From NCBI GenBank assembly GCA_020348385.1, contig CP070750.1, forward strand, positions 1,350,738-1,414,737: a DNA stretch of 64,000 bases, read 5' to 3'. Both the position numbers and the translations under genes were made by a program. The notes below the pieces were generated by a model. The model was not told the origin of the DNA and did not search any database. It saw nothing but the letters and a program-made list of their open reading frames with translations. Source of the stretch: Candidatus Aminicenantota bacterium. GTDB lineage: Bacteria; Acidobacteriota; Aminicenantia; Aminicenantales; Aminicenantaceae. This document shows positions 16,092 to 24,539 of the stretch, piece after piece (position 1 is the first letter of the stretch; every line of letters starts with the position of its first letter).

Positions 16092-17765
16092 ATGTTGGAT
16101 GAAAAAGAAATTGCGGAAAATGCCGGCATAAAACCGATAGAAGAAATCGCTGAAAAATTAGGATTGGATCTTGATTCGTTAGAAAAATTCGGGAAATACA
16201 AGGCCAAGATCTCTCCGGAAAGAGTGTTAGCCGAAGGCGAAAAAAGAGGGAAATTGATCATGGCTACAGCCATGAGCCCGACACCTGCAGGAGAAGGCAA
16301 AACCACGACATCCATCGGATTGGCCGACGCCATGAACCGTTTGGGGAAAAAAACGACTGTGGCGCTGAGGGAACCTTCTCTCGGGCCCGTTTTTGGAATG
16401 AAAGGGGGTGCCACCGGCGGAGGATATGCCCAGGTGGTGCCCAGCGAGGAAATAAATCTCCATTTTACCGGCGATATCCATGCCATCACCGCTGCCCACA
16501 ACCTTCTGGCCGCCATGGTCGATAACCGGCTGCATTTTGACGGATCCTGCGGGCTTTTGGACTGCCGGCGGATTACTTGGAAGCGTGTTATGGATATGGA
16601 TGACCGAGTTCTCCGTGAGATCGTGGTCGGCATCGGCGGGCCTCTGCGGGGGATCGCCCGGGAAACCGGATTCGACATCACGGCTGCCTCAGAGATCATG
16701 GCCATATTTTGCCTCTCAGAGGGATTGTCCGACCTTAAGGAACGGCTTGGGAATATTTTAATTGGATACTCACCGGATCGGCAACCTGTGTTTGCCCGTT
16801 CTATCAACGCTCAAGGCGCCATGGCAGCCCTGCTGAAGGATGCTCTCAAACCCAATCTTGTGCAGACTTTGGAGGGGACTCCGGCTCTAATCCATGGCGG
16901 CCCTTTTGCCAACATCGCGCACGGGACAAATTCGATTTTAGCCACTCGGTTGGCTCTCAGTTTGTCCGATTTTGTTATAACAGAGTCGGGATTCGGTTCG
17001 GACCTGGGAGCAGAGAAATTTTTCGATATCGTTGTCAGGACCGGTCATGTGCCCCCACCCGATGCCTGTGTCCTGGTGGCGACCATCCGGGCGCTGAAGT
17101 TCCACGGAGGTGTCAAACTGGAGGATATCGACCAAGAAAATCTTGAAGCGGTGGAAAAAGGGTTTGAAAACCTCGAAAAACACATGGAAAACATGCGGAC
17201 TTTCGGTGTTCCGTTCGTGGTGGCTGTGAACCGGTTTCCTTCCGACACACCGGCAGAGATCGAAAAAGTAAAAATACTCTGCCAGGATAAAAAAGCGAGA
17301 GTGGCTCTATCAGAGGTGTACAGCCGGGGTGGAGAAGGTGGGGAAGAGCTCGCCAACGAGATCCTCAAAGCCATCGATGAAGACAAAAATACGTTCCAGT
17401 TTCTGTATGAGTTGGATGTGCCTCTAATCGATAAAATCGAAGCGGTTGCCAAGAAAATTTACGGGGCGTCGAACATAGCCATGGAAGGGAAAATAAGAAG
17501 GAAGATCCGGCGAATCGAGAAAAGAGGATTCGGTAATCTTCCTGTGTGTATCGCAAAAACACAATATTCTCTTTCCGATGATGATGAGGCCTTAGGTAGA
17601 CCAAGGGATTTCACGCTTATCGTCACGGATGCATCTTTGAGTGCTGGTGCAGGTTTTGTGGTGGTTTATTGCGGAGACATCATGACCATGCCAGGTTTGC
17701 CAAAAACGCCCTCTGCGGAAAAGATCGATATTGCTGAGGATAACAAAATAACCGGCCTTTCTTAG
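16092..17765 (+). CDS. fhs: Formate--tetrahydrofolate ligase
   Basis: 557 residues, the family's usual length. Opening region has the P-loop-like TPAGEGKTTTSIGLADAMN (from about 60) and then the conserved REPSLGPVFGMKGGATGGGYAQV. A GAGGAG site precedes ATG 16092. It makes 10-formyl-THF from formate, ATP and THF, the entry to the methyl branch of the Wood-Ljungdahl pathway or the C1 pool for purine synthesis. No other C1 genes are adjacent, so the direction of use cannot be decided here. Confidence 0.97.
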   Translation: MLDEKEIAENAGIKPIEEIAEKLGLDLDSLEKFGKYKAKISPERVLAEGEKRGKLIMATAMSPTPAGEGKTTTSIGLADAMNRLGKKTTVALREPSLGPVFGMKGGATGGGYAQVVPSEEINLHFTGDIHAITAAHNLLAAMVDNRLHFDGSCGLLDCRRITWKRVMDMDDRVLREIVVGIGGPLRGIARETGFDITAASEIMAIFCLSEGLSDLKERLGNILIGYSPDRQPVFARSINAQGAMAALLKDALKPNLVQTLEGTPALIHGGPFANIAHGTNSILATRLALSLSDFVITESGFGSDLGAEKFFDIVVRTGHVPPPDACVLVATIRALKFHGGVKLEDIDQENLEAVEKGFENLEKHMENMRTFGVPFVVAVNRFPSDTPAEIEKVKILCQDKKARVALSEVYSRGGEGGEELANEILKAIDEDKNTFQFLYELDVPLIDKIEAVAKKIYGASNIAMEGKIRRKIRRIEKRGFGNLPVCIAKTQYSLSDDDEALGRPRDFTLIVTDASLSAGAGFVVVYCGDIMTMPGLPKTPSAEKIDIAEDNKITGLS

Positions 17766-17771
17766 TGCGGG

Positions 17772-17800
17772 TTTACACTGTTTTTCAATTGTGATAAATA
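17772..17800 (+). promoter_or_regulatory. Sigma-70-type promoter before thiolase
   Basis: TTTACA (17772-17777) and TAAATA (17795-17800) lie 17 bases apart, with the thiolase ATG about 40 bases downstream. It would drive the thiolase/hydroxyacyl-CoA dehydrogenase pair. Confidence 0.5.
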
Positions 17801-17841
17801 ATGGGAGTCTTGATATCAATCCAACAAGAAAGGAATAATAC

Positions 17842-19035
17842 ATGTGTGAATTAAGGGATGTTTTTGTCGTCGGTGCAGCCCGGACGCCCATCGGCAGTTT
17901 TCTCGGAACGATCAAGGATTTCAAAGCCACAGATTTGGGAGGCATTGCGATCAAGGAGGCGATAAAACGCGCTGGAATTACGGGGGAAGATGTCGATGAA
18001 GTTGTTATGGGAAACGTGGTTTCTGCTGGGGTTGGACAGGCGCCCGCCAAGCAAGCCTTGATGAAAGGGGGCATTCCCCACACCGTGAACAGCTTTGCGG
18101 TGAACAAGGTCTGCGGTTCCGGTCTGAAAGCCGTTCATCTGGCTGCCCAATCCATCTGGCTGGAGGAGAACGAGATCGTCGTGGCTGGCGGAATGGAAAG
18201 CATGAGCCAAACGCCCCATATGGCTTGGGGTATACGGAATGGCGTTAAAATGGGCGACATCCAGATGAAGGATGCCATGATTTATGATGGGCTCTGGTGC
18301 GCTTTCGACAACCAGCACATGGGGATGACTGGGGAGGTTGTGGCAGAGAAATTCGGCGCCAGCCGAGAAGAGCAGGATGCTTATGCTGTGAGCAGTCACC
18401 AGAAGGCCACCCATGCCATCGAAAGGGGGTATCTGGAAGAAGAGATCATCCCGGTCGAAGTTCCCCAGAGAAAAAAGGACCCGATTTTATTCTCTGTAGA
18501 CGAAGGGCCACGGAAGGATGCCACTATCGAAAAATTAGCCAAACTTCGGCCGGTTTTTCAAAAAGATGGGACAGTTACGGCGGGAAATGCGTCTAGTTTA
18601 AATGACGGGGCTGCTGCCGTGGTGGTGGCTTCGGCCGATGCTGTTAAAGAGAAAGGATTGACACCGATGGCGCGTATTCTTGCGGTCACGTCCAATGCTC
18701 TCGAACCAAAATTGGTCATGTATGCGCCCAAAGGAGCCATAGAGAAACTTCTGGCCAATGTGGGGTGGAGCGTCGGTGATGTGGATCTTTTCGAGATCAA
18801 CGAAGCCTTTTCTTCACAACTTGTGGTTTTGATCAAAGAGCTTGGTTTGGACAGGGAGAAGGTCAATGTGCACGGAGGAGCTGTGGCATTGGGACATCCG
18901 ATAGGAGCCACTGGTGCCCGGATTCTGACGACCCTAATATACGCCTTGAAGCATCGAGGTTTGAAAAAGGGCGTGGCTTCCCTCTGTTTGGGCGGAGGAG
19001 ATGCCATTGCCATGGCTGTTGAAGTGATGGACTAG
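17842..19035 (+). CDS. Acetyl-CoA C-acetyltransferase (thiolase)
   Basis: 397 residues. The nucleophile Cys is in NKVCGSGLKAVHLA, the His of the catalytic pair in NVHGGAVALGHPIGATGARI, and the second Cys in CLGGGDA. The sequence is of the biosynthetic/AtoB type. ATG 17842 follows AAGAAAGGAA. The gene is nine bases from a 3-hydroxybutyryl-CoA dehydrogenase gene, so the pair would interconvert acetyl-CoA, acetoacetyl-CoA and 3-hydroxybutyryl-CoA, in butyrate-type fermentation, fatty-acid oxidation or storage polymer synthesis. Confidence 0.96.
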   Translation: MCELRDVFVVGAARTPIGSFLGTIKDFKATDLGGIAIKEAIKRAGITGEDVDEVVMGNVVSAGVGQAPAKQALMKGGIPHTVNSFAVNKVCGSGLKAVHLAAQSIWLEENEIVVAGGMESMSQTPHMAWGIRNGVKMGDIQMKDAMIYDGLWCAFDNQHMGMTGEVVAEKFGASREEQDAYAVSSHQKATHAIERGYLEEEIIPVEVPQRKKDPILFSVDEGPRKDATIEKLAKLRPVFQKDGTVTAGNASSLNDGAAAVVVASADAVKEKGLTPMARILAVTSNALEPKLVMYAPKGAIEKLLANVGWSVGDVDLFEINEAFSSQLVVLIKELGLDREKVNVHGGAVALGHPIGATGARILTTLIYALKHRGLKKGVASLCLGGGDAIAMAVEVMD

Positions 19036-19044
19036 GGAGGAACG

Positions 19045-19896
19045 ATGGGCATAAAAAAGATTGGCATTATCGGTGCGGGAACCATGGGAACGGGCATTGC
19101 CCAGGTGGCGGCCACTGCGGGTTTTGATGTGCTTTTGCATGATGTGGAAGAAGATTTCCTGCAAAAGTCGCTCGTAAGATTGGACAAAAGCCTGTCCAAG
19201 CTTATCGAAAAGGGAAAAATAGAAGGCGACAAAGACGCAATTTTGGGCCGGATCCAAACGACAACAGATCTGGATAACTTCAAGGATGTGGATTTTGCGG
19301 TGGAGGCGGTTTTTGAAGATTTTGGAGTCAAAACAAAAGTCTTGAAAAAGCTGGATAAGATCCTGCCTCCGGGCATCATCTTGACCTCCAATACATCCTC
19401 CATCTCCATAACACGCCTGGCAGCCTTGACAAGCCGGCCTGCACAGTTTATGGGGATGCATTTCATGAATCCTGTGCCGCTGATGAAGCTTGTGGAGCTG
19501 ATCAAGGGAATCGCCACCGATCAGGAAACCTTTGACCAGGTGAAATCCTTGACAGAGGCTCTGGGAAAGGTTCCTGTGGAATCCAATGATTTCCCGGGAT
19601 TTATTGCTAACCGCATCCTTTTACCGATGATCAACGAGGCAGTTTATGCCACAATGGAAGGAGTGGGCAGTGTGGAAGCCATCGATACCGTGATGAAGCT
19701 AGGGATGAACCACCCGATGGGGCCCCTGGCGCTGGCGGACCTGATCGGATTGGACGTTTGCCTACATATCATGGAGGTTCTGTACGATGGGTTCAAGGAT
19801 CCCAAGTACAGGCCCTGCCCGCTGTTGCGGAAGATGGTGGATGCCGGATATTTGGGACGGAAGTCTGGAAAGGGATTTTACGACTACAGTTCATAA
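19045..19896 (+). CDS. 3-hydroxybutyryl-CoA dehydrogenase
   Basis: 283 residues. The Rossmann motif [14 protein letters not shown] (6-19) binds NAD(P). The catalytic region [18 protein letters not shown] contains the His, followed by the second-domain signature [17 protein letters not shown]. Length and single-domain form match Hbd/PaaH rather than the fused FadB. GGAGG precedes ATG 19045 and it is co-transcribed with thiolase. No enoyl-CoA hydratase is adjacent. Confidence 0.96.
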   Translation: MGIKKIGIIGAGTMGTGIAQVAATAGFDVLLHDVEEDFLQKSLVRLDKSLSKLIEKGKIEGDKDAILGRIQTTTDLDNFKDVDFAVEAVFEDFGVKTKVLKKLDKILPPGIILTSNTSSISITRLAALTSRPAQFMGMHFMNPVPLMKLVELIKGIATDQETFDQVKSLTEALGKVPVESNDFPGFIANRILLPMINEAVYATMEGVGSVEAIDTVMKLGMNHPMGPLALADLIGLDVCLHIMEVLYDGFKDPKYRPCPLLRKMVDAGYLGRKSGKGFYDYSS

Positions 19897-19958
19897 CACA
19901 GTTAAAAATACTAATAAGGTCATTTTTTGGCCTTAAAATACAGGCATGTGACTTGCAA

Positions 19959-19984
19959 GGGCTTTGCTTAGAAAGCCCAGGAGG
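19959..19984 (+). promoter_or_regulatory. Hairpin directly before the recA ribosome site
   Basis: GGGCTTT (19959-19965) and AAAGCCC (19972-19978) form a perfect seven-base stem with a six-base loop that ends at the AGGAGG ribosome site (19979-19984) of recA. It may protect the message or tune initiation. No LexA-like box was seen in this 94-base gap. Confidence 0.4.
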
Positions 19985-19989
19985 ATAAT

Positions 19990-21054
19990 ATGAAACAAAA
20001 CGACACCAACGAAAAGCAAGGATCGAGAAATAAAGCAATCGAAGCGGCCGTCCTGCAGATAGAAAAACAATTCGGTAAAGGCTCTGTGATGAAGCTAGGT
20101 CAAAAAGATGCCGCCATGAAGATCCCGGCCATCCCGACCGGGTCCATCGCGTTTGATCTGAGTCTGGGCATAGGAGGCTTTCCCCGAGGAAGGGTCGTGG
20201 AGGTCTTTGGTCCGGAGGCGACTGGAAAATCCACTCTGGCTCTCCATGTCATTGCCGAGGCCCAGAAACAGGGAGGACAAGCGGCATTTATCGATGCTGA
20301 ACATGCCCTCGATCCGACTTATGCTGCCAGTGTGGGAGTGAATGTCGACGATCTTTTGATCTCTCAACCCGATTATGGAGAACAAGCCCTGGAGATTGCC
20401 GAGGTTCTTGTGCGCAGCGGCGCCGTAGATGTCGTTATCGTGGACTCGGTGGCAGCTCTTGTTCCCAAAGCAGAGCTGGAAGGAGAAATGGGGGATGCCC
20501 ACATGGGACTCCAGGCTCGACTGATGTCCCAAGCCTTGAGGAAACTTACCGCGATCGTCAGTCGTTCCAAGACTTGCTTTGTTTTTGTCAATCAAATTCG
20601 TCAGAAGATCGGATTTTTCCTCGGAAGCCCCGAAACTACCTCAGGCGGCCGGGCTTTGAAGTTCTACTCCTCGCTGCGGATCGATGTGCGCCGGATCGCT
20701 GCTCTGAAAGATGGTGACCAGGTCATCGGGAACAGGGTCAAGGTGAAAATCGTTAAAAATAAGATGGCCCCGCCATTCCGAGAGGCCCAATTCGACATCA
20801 TCTACGGGGAAGGAATATCCAGTGAAGGTGATCTAGTCGACTGTGGGGTCGATACAGGAATAGTAGAAAAGACTGGGACCTGGTACTCCTACAAAGGGGA
20901 AAGATTGGGCCAAGGTCGGGAAAACGTCAAAAAACTCCTGAAAGAAAACACGGAGCTGGCCGGCCAACTGGATAAGGAGATCCGCAAAATTGTGGGACTT
21001 TTGCCCGAGGAAAAAACGAAGGAAAAAGGAACACCCCCCGAACAGGATAAATGA
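19990..21054 (+). CDS. recA: Recombinase RecA
   Basis: 354 residues. Walker A is GPEATGKST (where E. coli has GPESSGKT), Walker B is [12 protein letters not shown], and the DNA-binding loop 2 region reads [24 protein letters not shown] stands before ATG 19990. It makes RecA filaments on single-stranded DNA for recombination and triggers LexA cleavage. Interestingly uvrA in this window has a Gram-positive style LexA box, but no such box is seen before recA. The tail is rich in Lys/Glu and lacks the strongly acidic end of enterobacterial RecA. Confidence 0.97.
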   Translation: MKQNDTNEKQGSRNKAIEAAVLQIEKQFGKGSVMKLGQKDAAMKIPAIPTGSIAFDLSLGIGGFPRGRVVEVFGPEATGKSTLALHVIAEAQKQGGQAAFIDAEHALDPTYAASVGVNVDDLLISQPDYGEQALEIAEVLVRSGAVDVVIVDSVAALVPKAELEGEMGDAHMGLQARLMSQALRKLTAIVSRSKTCFVFVNQIRQKIGFFLGSPETTSGGRALKFYSSLRIDVRRIAALKDGDQVIGNRVKVKIVKNKMAPPFREAQFDIIYGEGISSEGDLVDCGVDTGIVEKTGTWYSYKGERLGQGRENVKKLLKENTELAGQLDKEIRKIVGLLPEEKTKEKGTPPEQDK

Positions 21055-21068
21055 CAAATAATAAATAA

Positions 21069-22052
21069 TCAGGGCAAATCCAGCACTTCGCTCCCTTCCT
21101 TCACAAAACGGGCGATTTCTTCATGCGTGGCGAACCAGACATCGGCATGGGTCTGCATGTATTGGATCAGGGTTTCCAACATGGCCATTCGGCTTCTGTG
21201 GCCGATGTATTTGGGGTGCATGGTCAACACAAACAGGGTTCCTTCCTCATAGGCCTGCTCGAATTCCGCTGCCCAGACAGCAAACACATCCATCGTTTTG
21301 ATATGCGGACGAACGCTGGAATACCGTGAAAACCCAAAATAGGGATAATCGTCCAGGAGCCACTCCACCGGCAGTTCGATAACTCCTGTGGGTTTGCCCT
21401 CTGCCATTATCTCGTAAGGCCGGTCGTCGGCCATCAAGCTGCTGTCATACAGGAGACCCAGTTCTTTGATGATGGCCAGTGTGTGAAGGCTGAAATCCCA
21501 AGAGGGGGTTCGGATTCCAATTGGTGCCTTGCCCGTGAGCTCTTTGAGGGTGTCGAATGATCTTTGCATGAGCTCTCTTTCCTCCTGTTCGCTGAGGAGG
21601 GAATTTCTTTCGTGGATCCAGCCATGGAGGCCGATTTCGTGCTTTTTTTTCGATAGGATAGCTTGGATCTGCTCCTTGTGAAGCAGGGCCGAAACCGCAG
21701 GGACAAAAAAGGAGGCTGGTATATCGTACTTATCCAGCAGATCGAGTATTCGAGGAACAGCCACGCGAGCGGCATACTCTCCCTGGGAAAAAGTACCAGG
21801 AGACAGATTCAGATCACGGAGGGCATTGGTTTCTGCGTCAAAATCAAAAGAAAGGGCGACAGCGACTCTCGCGCCATCCGGCCAGCTTTCCGGCGTAAGA
21901 TCCTTTCCGGCTCGGATTCTATTGACTTCGGCTCGGACTTTTTCAAGACTCCATTCCCATGGTTTTTGCTCCTGGGTCGGTGTATTTTTGCAGCAAACTG
22001 AAAAGACCAACACAGCCGAAAGACTAATAGGAAGCCATAGACATTTTTTCAT
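21069..22052 (-). CDS. Polysaccharide deacetylase family protein (probable lipoprotein)
   Basis: 327 residues. The leader ends in VFSVCC, a plausible lipobox, so it would be tethered to a membrane. The NodB-homology domain shows ALSFDFDAE (metal-binding Asp and catalytic base), EIGLHGWIHERN (metal His pair) and IGIRTPSWDFS. C-terminal LTMHPKYIGHRSRM supplies the last conserved His. This is the PuuE/NodB type of carbohydrate esterase 4, active on N-acetyl sugars or, in some members, other amides such as allantoin. Convergent with recA, with only 14 bases between stops. Confidence 0.88.
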   Translation of the reverse strand: MKKCLWLPISLSAVLVFSVCCKNTPTQEQKPWEWSLEKVRAEVNRIRAGKDLTPESWPDGARVAVALSFDFDAETNALRDLNLSPGTFSQGEYAARVAVPRILDLLDKYDIPASFFVPAVSALLHKEQIQAILSKKKHEIGLHGWIHERNSLLSEQEERELMQRSFDTLKELTGKAPIGIRTPSWDFSLHTLAIIKELGLLYDSSLMADDRPYEIMAEGKPTGVIELPVEWLLDDYPYFGFSRYSSVRPHIKTMDVFAVWAAEFEQAYEEGTLFVLTMHPKYIGHRSRMAMLETLIQYMQTHADVWFATHEEIARFVKEGSEVLDLP

Positions 22053-22074
22053 TTATTTCTCCTATGCATAAGCC

Positions 22075-22803
22075 TCACCGGGGATGCCCGACAACACTCA
22101 TGTATAAAACGCTCTCCTCTTTTCCGTCGATAGCGAGGAGAGAATTGACCTCCTCATCATACAGGGCAGCGATCTGGCAGGTTCCCAAGATTAGAGCGAT
22201 AGCGGCCAATGCGAGATTTTGGGCGATGTGTCCGGCATCCAGGTAAACATACCGGTAGGCTCGTTGTTCATATTTCCATTTGGCTCTCCCGAAAACCGCT
22301 GTCCACACAAAAACAGCATTGGCGGCGTAAGCCATATCTTGATCGAGTGCGGCTTGAGCGATCTGTGAACGAAAATCCCCTTTTTTGAGCTGCTCCAAGC
22401 TGTGATCCTGGATATTGTAATGATAAATCCCGGCATCGATTCTTTCCACGTTGTTGAGAACAAGATAGGTCTCCACAGGATACAGGGCTCCTGCCGATGG
22501 ACAGGCCCTGAATGCGAAACCCATATCTCTTTTGGTGATGCCTTGGGTAGCCCAGAGGAGTCGGGAGAGATCCTGTTTGGTAAGGGAGGCGTCCTTGAAA
22601 TTCCGGACGCTCCGGCGTTTGGCGATCGTTGTCCAAATAGGAGCCCCACCTTCGGCGGATGGGATTTCAAGTGAGATCTTCGGGGCTTTCGGGTATTTTT
22701 TATAAGCCTTCGGCTTTTTGTGCCAGAGCAACGGGCGGCCGGACAGTTTTCCTCGGATATATTTCGTTTCTTTCTGGAAAAGATCGCCGATCGTTTCTTT
22801 CAT
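22075..22803 (-). CDS. SagB/ThcOx-type nitroreductase-fold dehydrogenase
   Basis: 242 residues. RRSVRNFKDASLTKQDLSRLLWATQG is the FMN-binding start of the nitroreductase fold, followed by RACPSAGALYPVETYLVLN (the typical SAGALYP of SagB-type oxidases), AGIYHYN and a second flavin segment LDAGHIAQNLALAAIAL. Ends with VVGHPR. SagB enzymes oxidise azolines in thiazole/oxazole peptides, but stand-alone copies like this one occur widely without peptide clusters and have unknown substrates; no YcaO or precursor gene is present here. Its start overlaps the end of a decayed frame. Confidence 0.85.
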   Translation of the reverse strand: MKETIGDLFQKETKYIRGKLSGRPLLWHKKPKAYKKYPKAPKISLEIPSAEGGAPIWTTIAKRRSVRNFKDASLTKQDLSRLLWATQGITKRDMGFAFRACPSAGALYPVETYLVLNNVERIDAGIYHYNIQDHSLEQLKKGDFRSQIAQAALDQDMAYAANAVFVWTAVFGRAKWKYEQRAYRYVYLDAGHIAQNLALAAIALILGTCQIAALYDEEVNSLLAIDGKEESVLYMSVVGHPR

Positions 22804-23020
22804 TTTTTCCTCACTTTCTCGAGATTTTTGATTTTGTCTCGGACATCCCTGAGGTTCTGGTCGTGCTTCATGGCTTCTTTGACGTCGTACAAAATCATCT
22901 GTTCTATGACGAATTGTTCAAAATCTCTTATAGCCGGTTCATAAGGAGGCCGGCCGGTTTTACTTGTTGGGAAAAGAGGCCTGAATAAAGGCCAAAAAGC
23001 AACAAAAAGGCCTTGATGAT
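22800..23020 (-). pseudogene. Decayed small exported-protein gene (frameshifted)
   Basis: Between nhaC and the nitroreductase gene the minus strand shows two protein-like pieces in different frames. First comes a signal-peptide-like KAFLLLFGLYSGLFS (read from about 23009). Then, after a shift near a GGCCGGCC run, comes GRPPYEPAIRDFEQFVIEQ continuing through a charged helical tail (KIKNLEKVRKK) to a TGA that overlaps the nitroreductase ATG. No ATG, GTG or TTG start precedes either piece, apart from an internal ATG at 22898. The stop/start overlap suggests it was once a coupled gene. A sequencing indel is also possible. Confidence 0.4.
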
Positions 23021-23051
23021 CAGCTTGGATCGGGATAGTTGTTTGTTTAGT

Positions 23052-24470
23052 CTAAGATAATGCATACCCGAACACGATAAACAGGATTAAAGAGATTGCG
23101 GCGGCGGTTAGGGCATAGGGAATTTGTGTGCGGACATGATCGATATGGTCGGTGGCCGAAGCCATCGAAGAGATTATCGTGGTATCGGAGATCGGCGAGC
23201 AATGGTCGCCGAAAACACCCCCTCCTAAAACAGCCGCAATGATCAGACCGGGATGAAGACCGATGATGCGGATGATCGGCACGGCGATCGGTATCATGAT
23301 AGCGAAAGTTCCCCAGGATGTTCCGGTCGAGAATGCGATGAAGCAGGATATCAAGAAGAGCACGGCCGGAACGATCCCAGGATTGAGAGAGGCCTTGGCG
23401 GCTTGGGCGACAAATGGACCTGTACCCAGGGCATCGCAGGTGTCGCCGATCGCAAAAGCCAGGATCATCAAGCTGGCCAGAGGTACGAGCCCTCCCACTC
23501 CTTTCATGAAAATATCCGTTATTTCTTTGGTTCTCATAATCCTTTGCACCCTGTAGGCGATGGCTCCCGCCATAAGCCCGAGGATCACAGCCCAGAGGAC
23601 AGACAGGGATCCCGATCCATCCATCAGGTTTCCTTCTCCGGTGATAATCAGGACGATGGGCATAGCCAATACCATGGTGACCACGGGAATGATCATGTTT
23701 ATGGCCCTAGGTTCGACGCCGGGCTTTTCTTCCATCATCACCACATCGTCTGCGATCAACGGCTCGGCTCCATCTCGCAGGAGCTTGTTTTCTTCCTTCA
23801 CCCGAATCTCGGCTTTTCTCATAGGCCCAATGTCCTTCTGTGTAATTACCACAAAAAGGACCAACAGAAGCGCGATAATGGCGTAAAAATTGAAAGGCAT
23901 CGAGGAGATGATCGTTCGGACAGGATTCTCCATACCCTGGATAGCCAGAAGGCCGATGATAAAAGCTCCCCACGCATTCAGCGGGATGAGGATGCATTTA
24001 GGGGCTGAGGTGGAGTCAAGGATGTAACTCAGCTTCTCTCTTGATACTTTGAGTTTGTCGAATATCGGGCGGCAGACAGCCCCAGAGACAAGAACACAGA
24101 TGCTGGACTCGATGAAGATGATAAATCCCAAAAACCAGGCGAGAAGGCCGGCGGATTTGGGTGTCCGGACCAGCCCTTTGCCGACCACCCAGTTCACGAA
24201 TCCCTTCATCCCTCCCGAGCGCTGAGTGAAGGTGATGATGGCGCCGATCATGGCGCTGAAAAGCACCACTCGAGTATTGTCAGCATCCTTGAACACAGCA
24301 ACCAGGGCATTTATCGTCTGGATAAGTCCGATCAGGGGATTCCATCCGTGAATAATAGTCCACCCTAGCCAGATCCCCAAAATGAGGGATATGTATACGT
24401 GTTTTGTTTTGATGGCCAGAAAAATGGCCAAAAGAGGGGGAAGGATAGAAATCCAACCTAATGTGTCCAT
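23052..24470 (-). CDS. NhaC family Na+/H+ antiporter
   Basis: 472 residues from ATG 24470 (a TTG at 24488 is an alternative; neither has a good ribosome site). About 11 to 12 membrane helices. LGGGVFGDHCSPISDTTIISSMASATDHIDHVRTQ is the family hallmark with the conserved acidic and polar residues of the ion path, and FLGFIIFIESSICVLVSG is the matching first-half segment. It exchanges Na+ for H+ (or for a carboxylate in MleN-type relatives). With the predicted Na+ V-ATPase and a sodium symporter in the window it fits a sodium cycle. Confidence 0.9.
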   Translation of the reverse strand: MDTLGWISILPPLLAIFLAIKTKHVYISLILGIWLGWTIIHGWNPLIGLIQTINALVAVFKDADNTRVVLFSAMIGAIITFTQRSGGMKGFVNWVVGKGLVRTPKSAGLLAWFLGFIIFIESSICVLVSGAVCRPIFDKLKVSREKLSYILDSTSAPKCILIPLNAWGAFIIGLLAIQGMENPVRTIISSMPFNFYAIIALLLVLFVVITQKDIGPMRKAEIRVKEENKLLRDGAEPLIADDVVMMEEKPGVEPRAINMIIPVVTMVLAMPIVLIITGEGNLMDGSGSLSVLWAVILGLMAGAIAYRVQRIMRTKEITDIFMKGVGGLVPLASLMILAFAIGDTCDALGTGPFVAQAAKASLNPGIVPAVLFLISCFIAFSTGTSWGTFAIMIPIAVPIIRIIGLHPGLIIAAVLGGGVFGDHCSPISDTTIISSMASATDHIDHVRTQIPYALTAAAISLILFIVFGYALS

Positions 24471-24539
24471 AAGCCGTCTGTTACCCAAGAGACAATATCA
24501 CCGCTACCCTCTTATGTCAACTTGTTGGAAGTTGTTGAA

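Noticed and set aside
22075-22803. Thiazole/oxazole-modified peptide cluster around the SagB-like gene
   Set aside because: No YcaO, no E1-like partner and no clear precursor peptide; stand-alone SagB-type genes are common.
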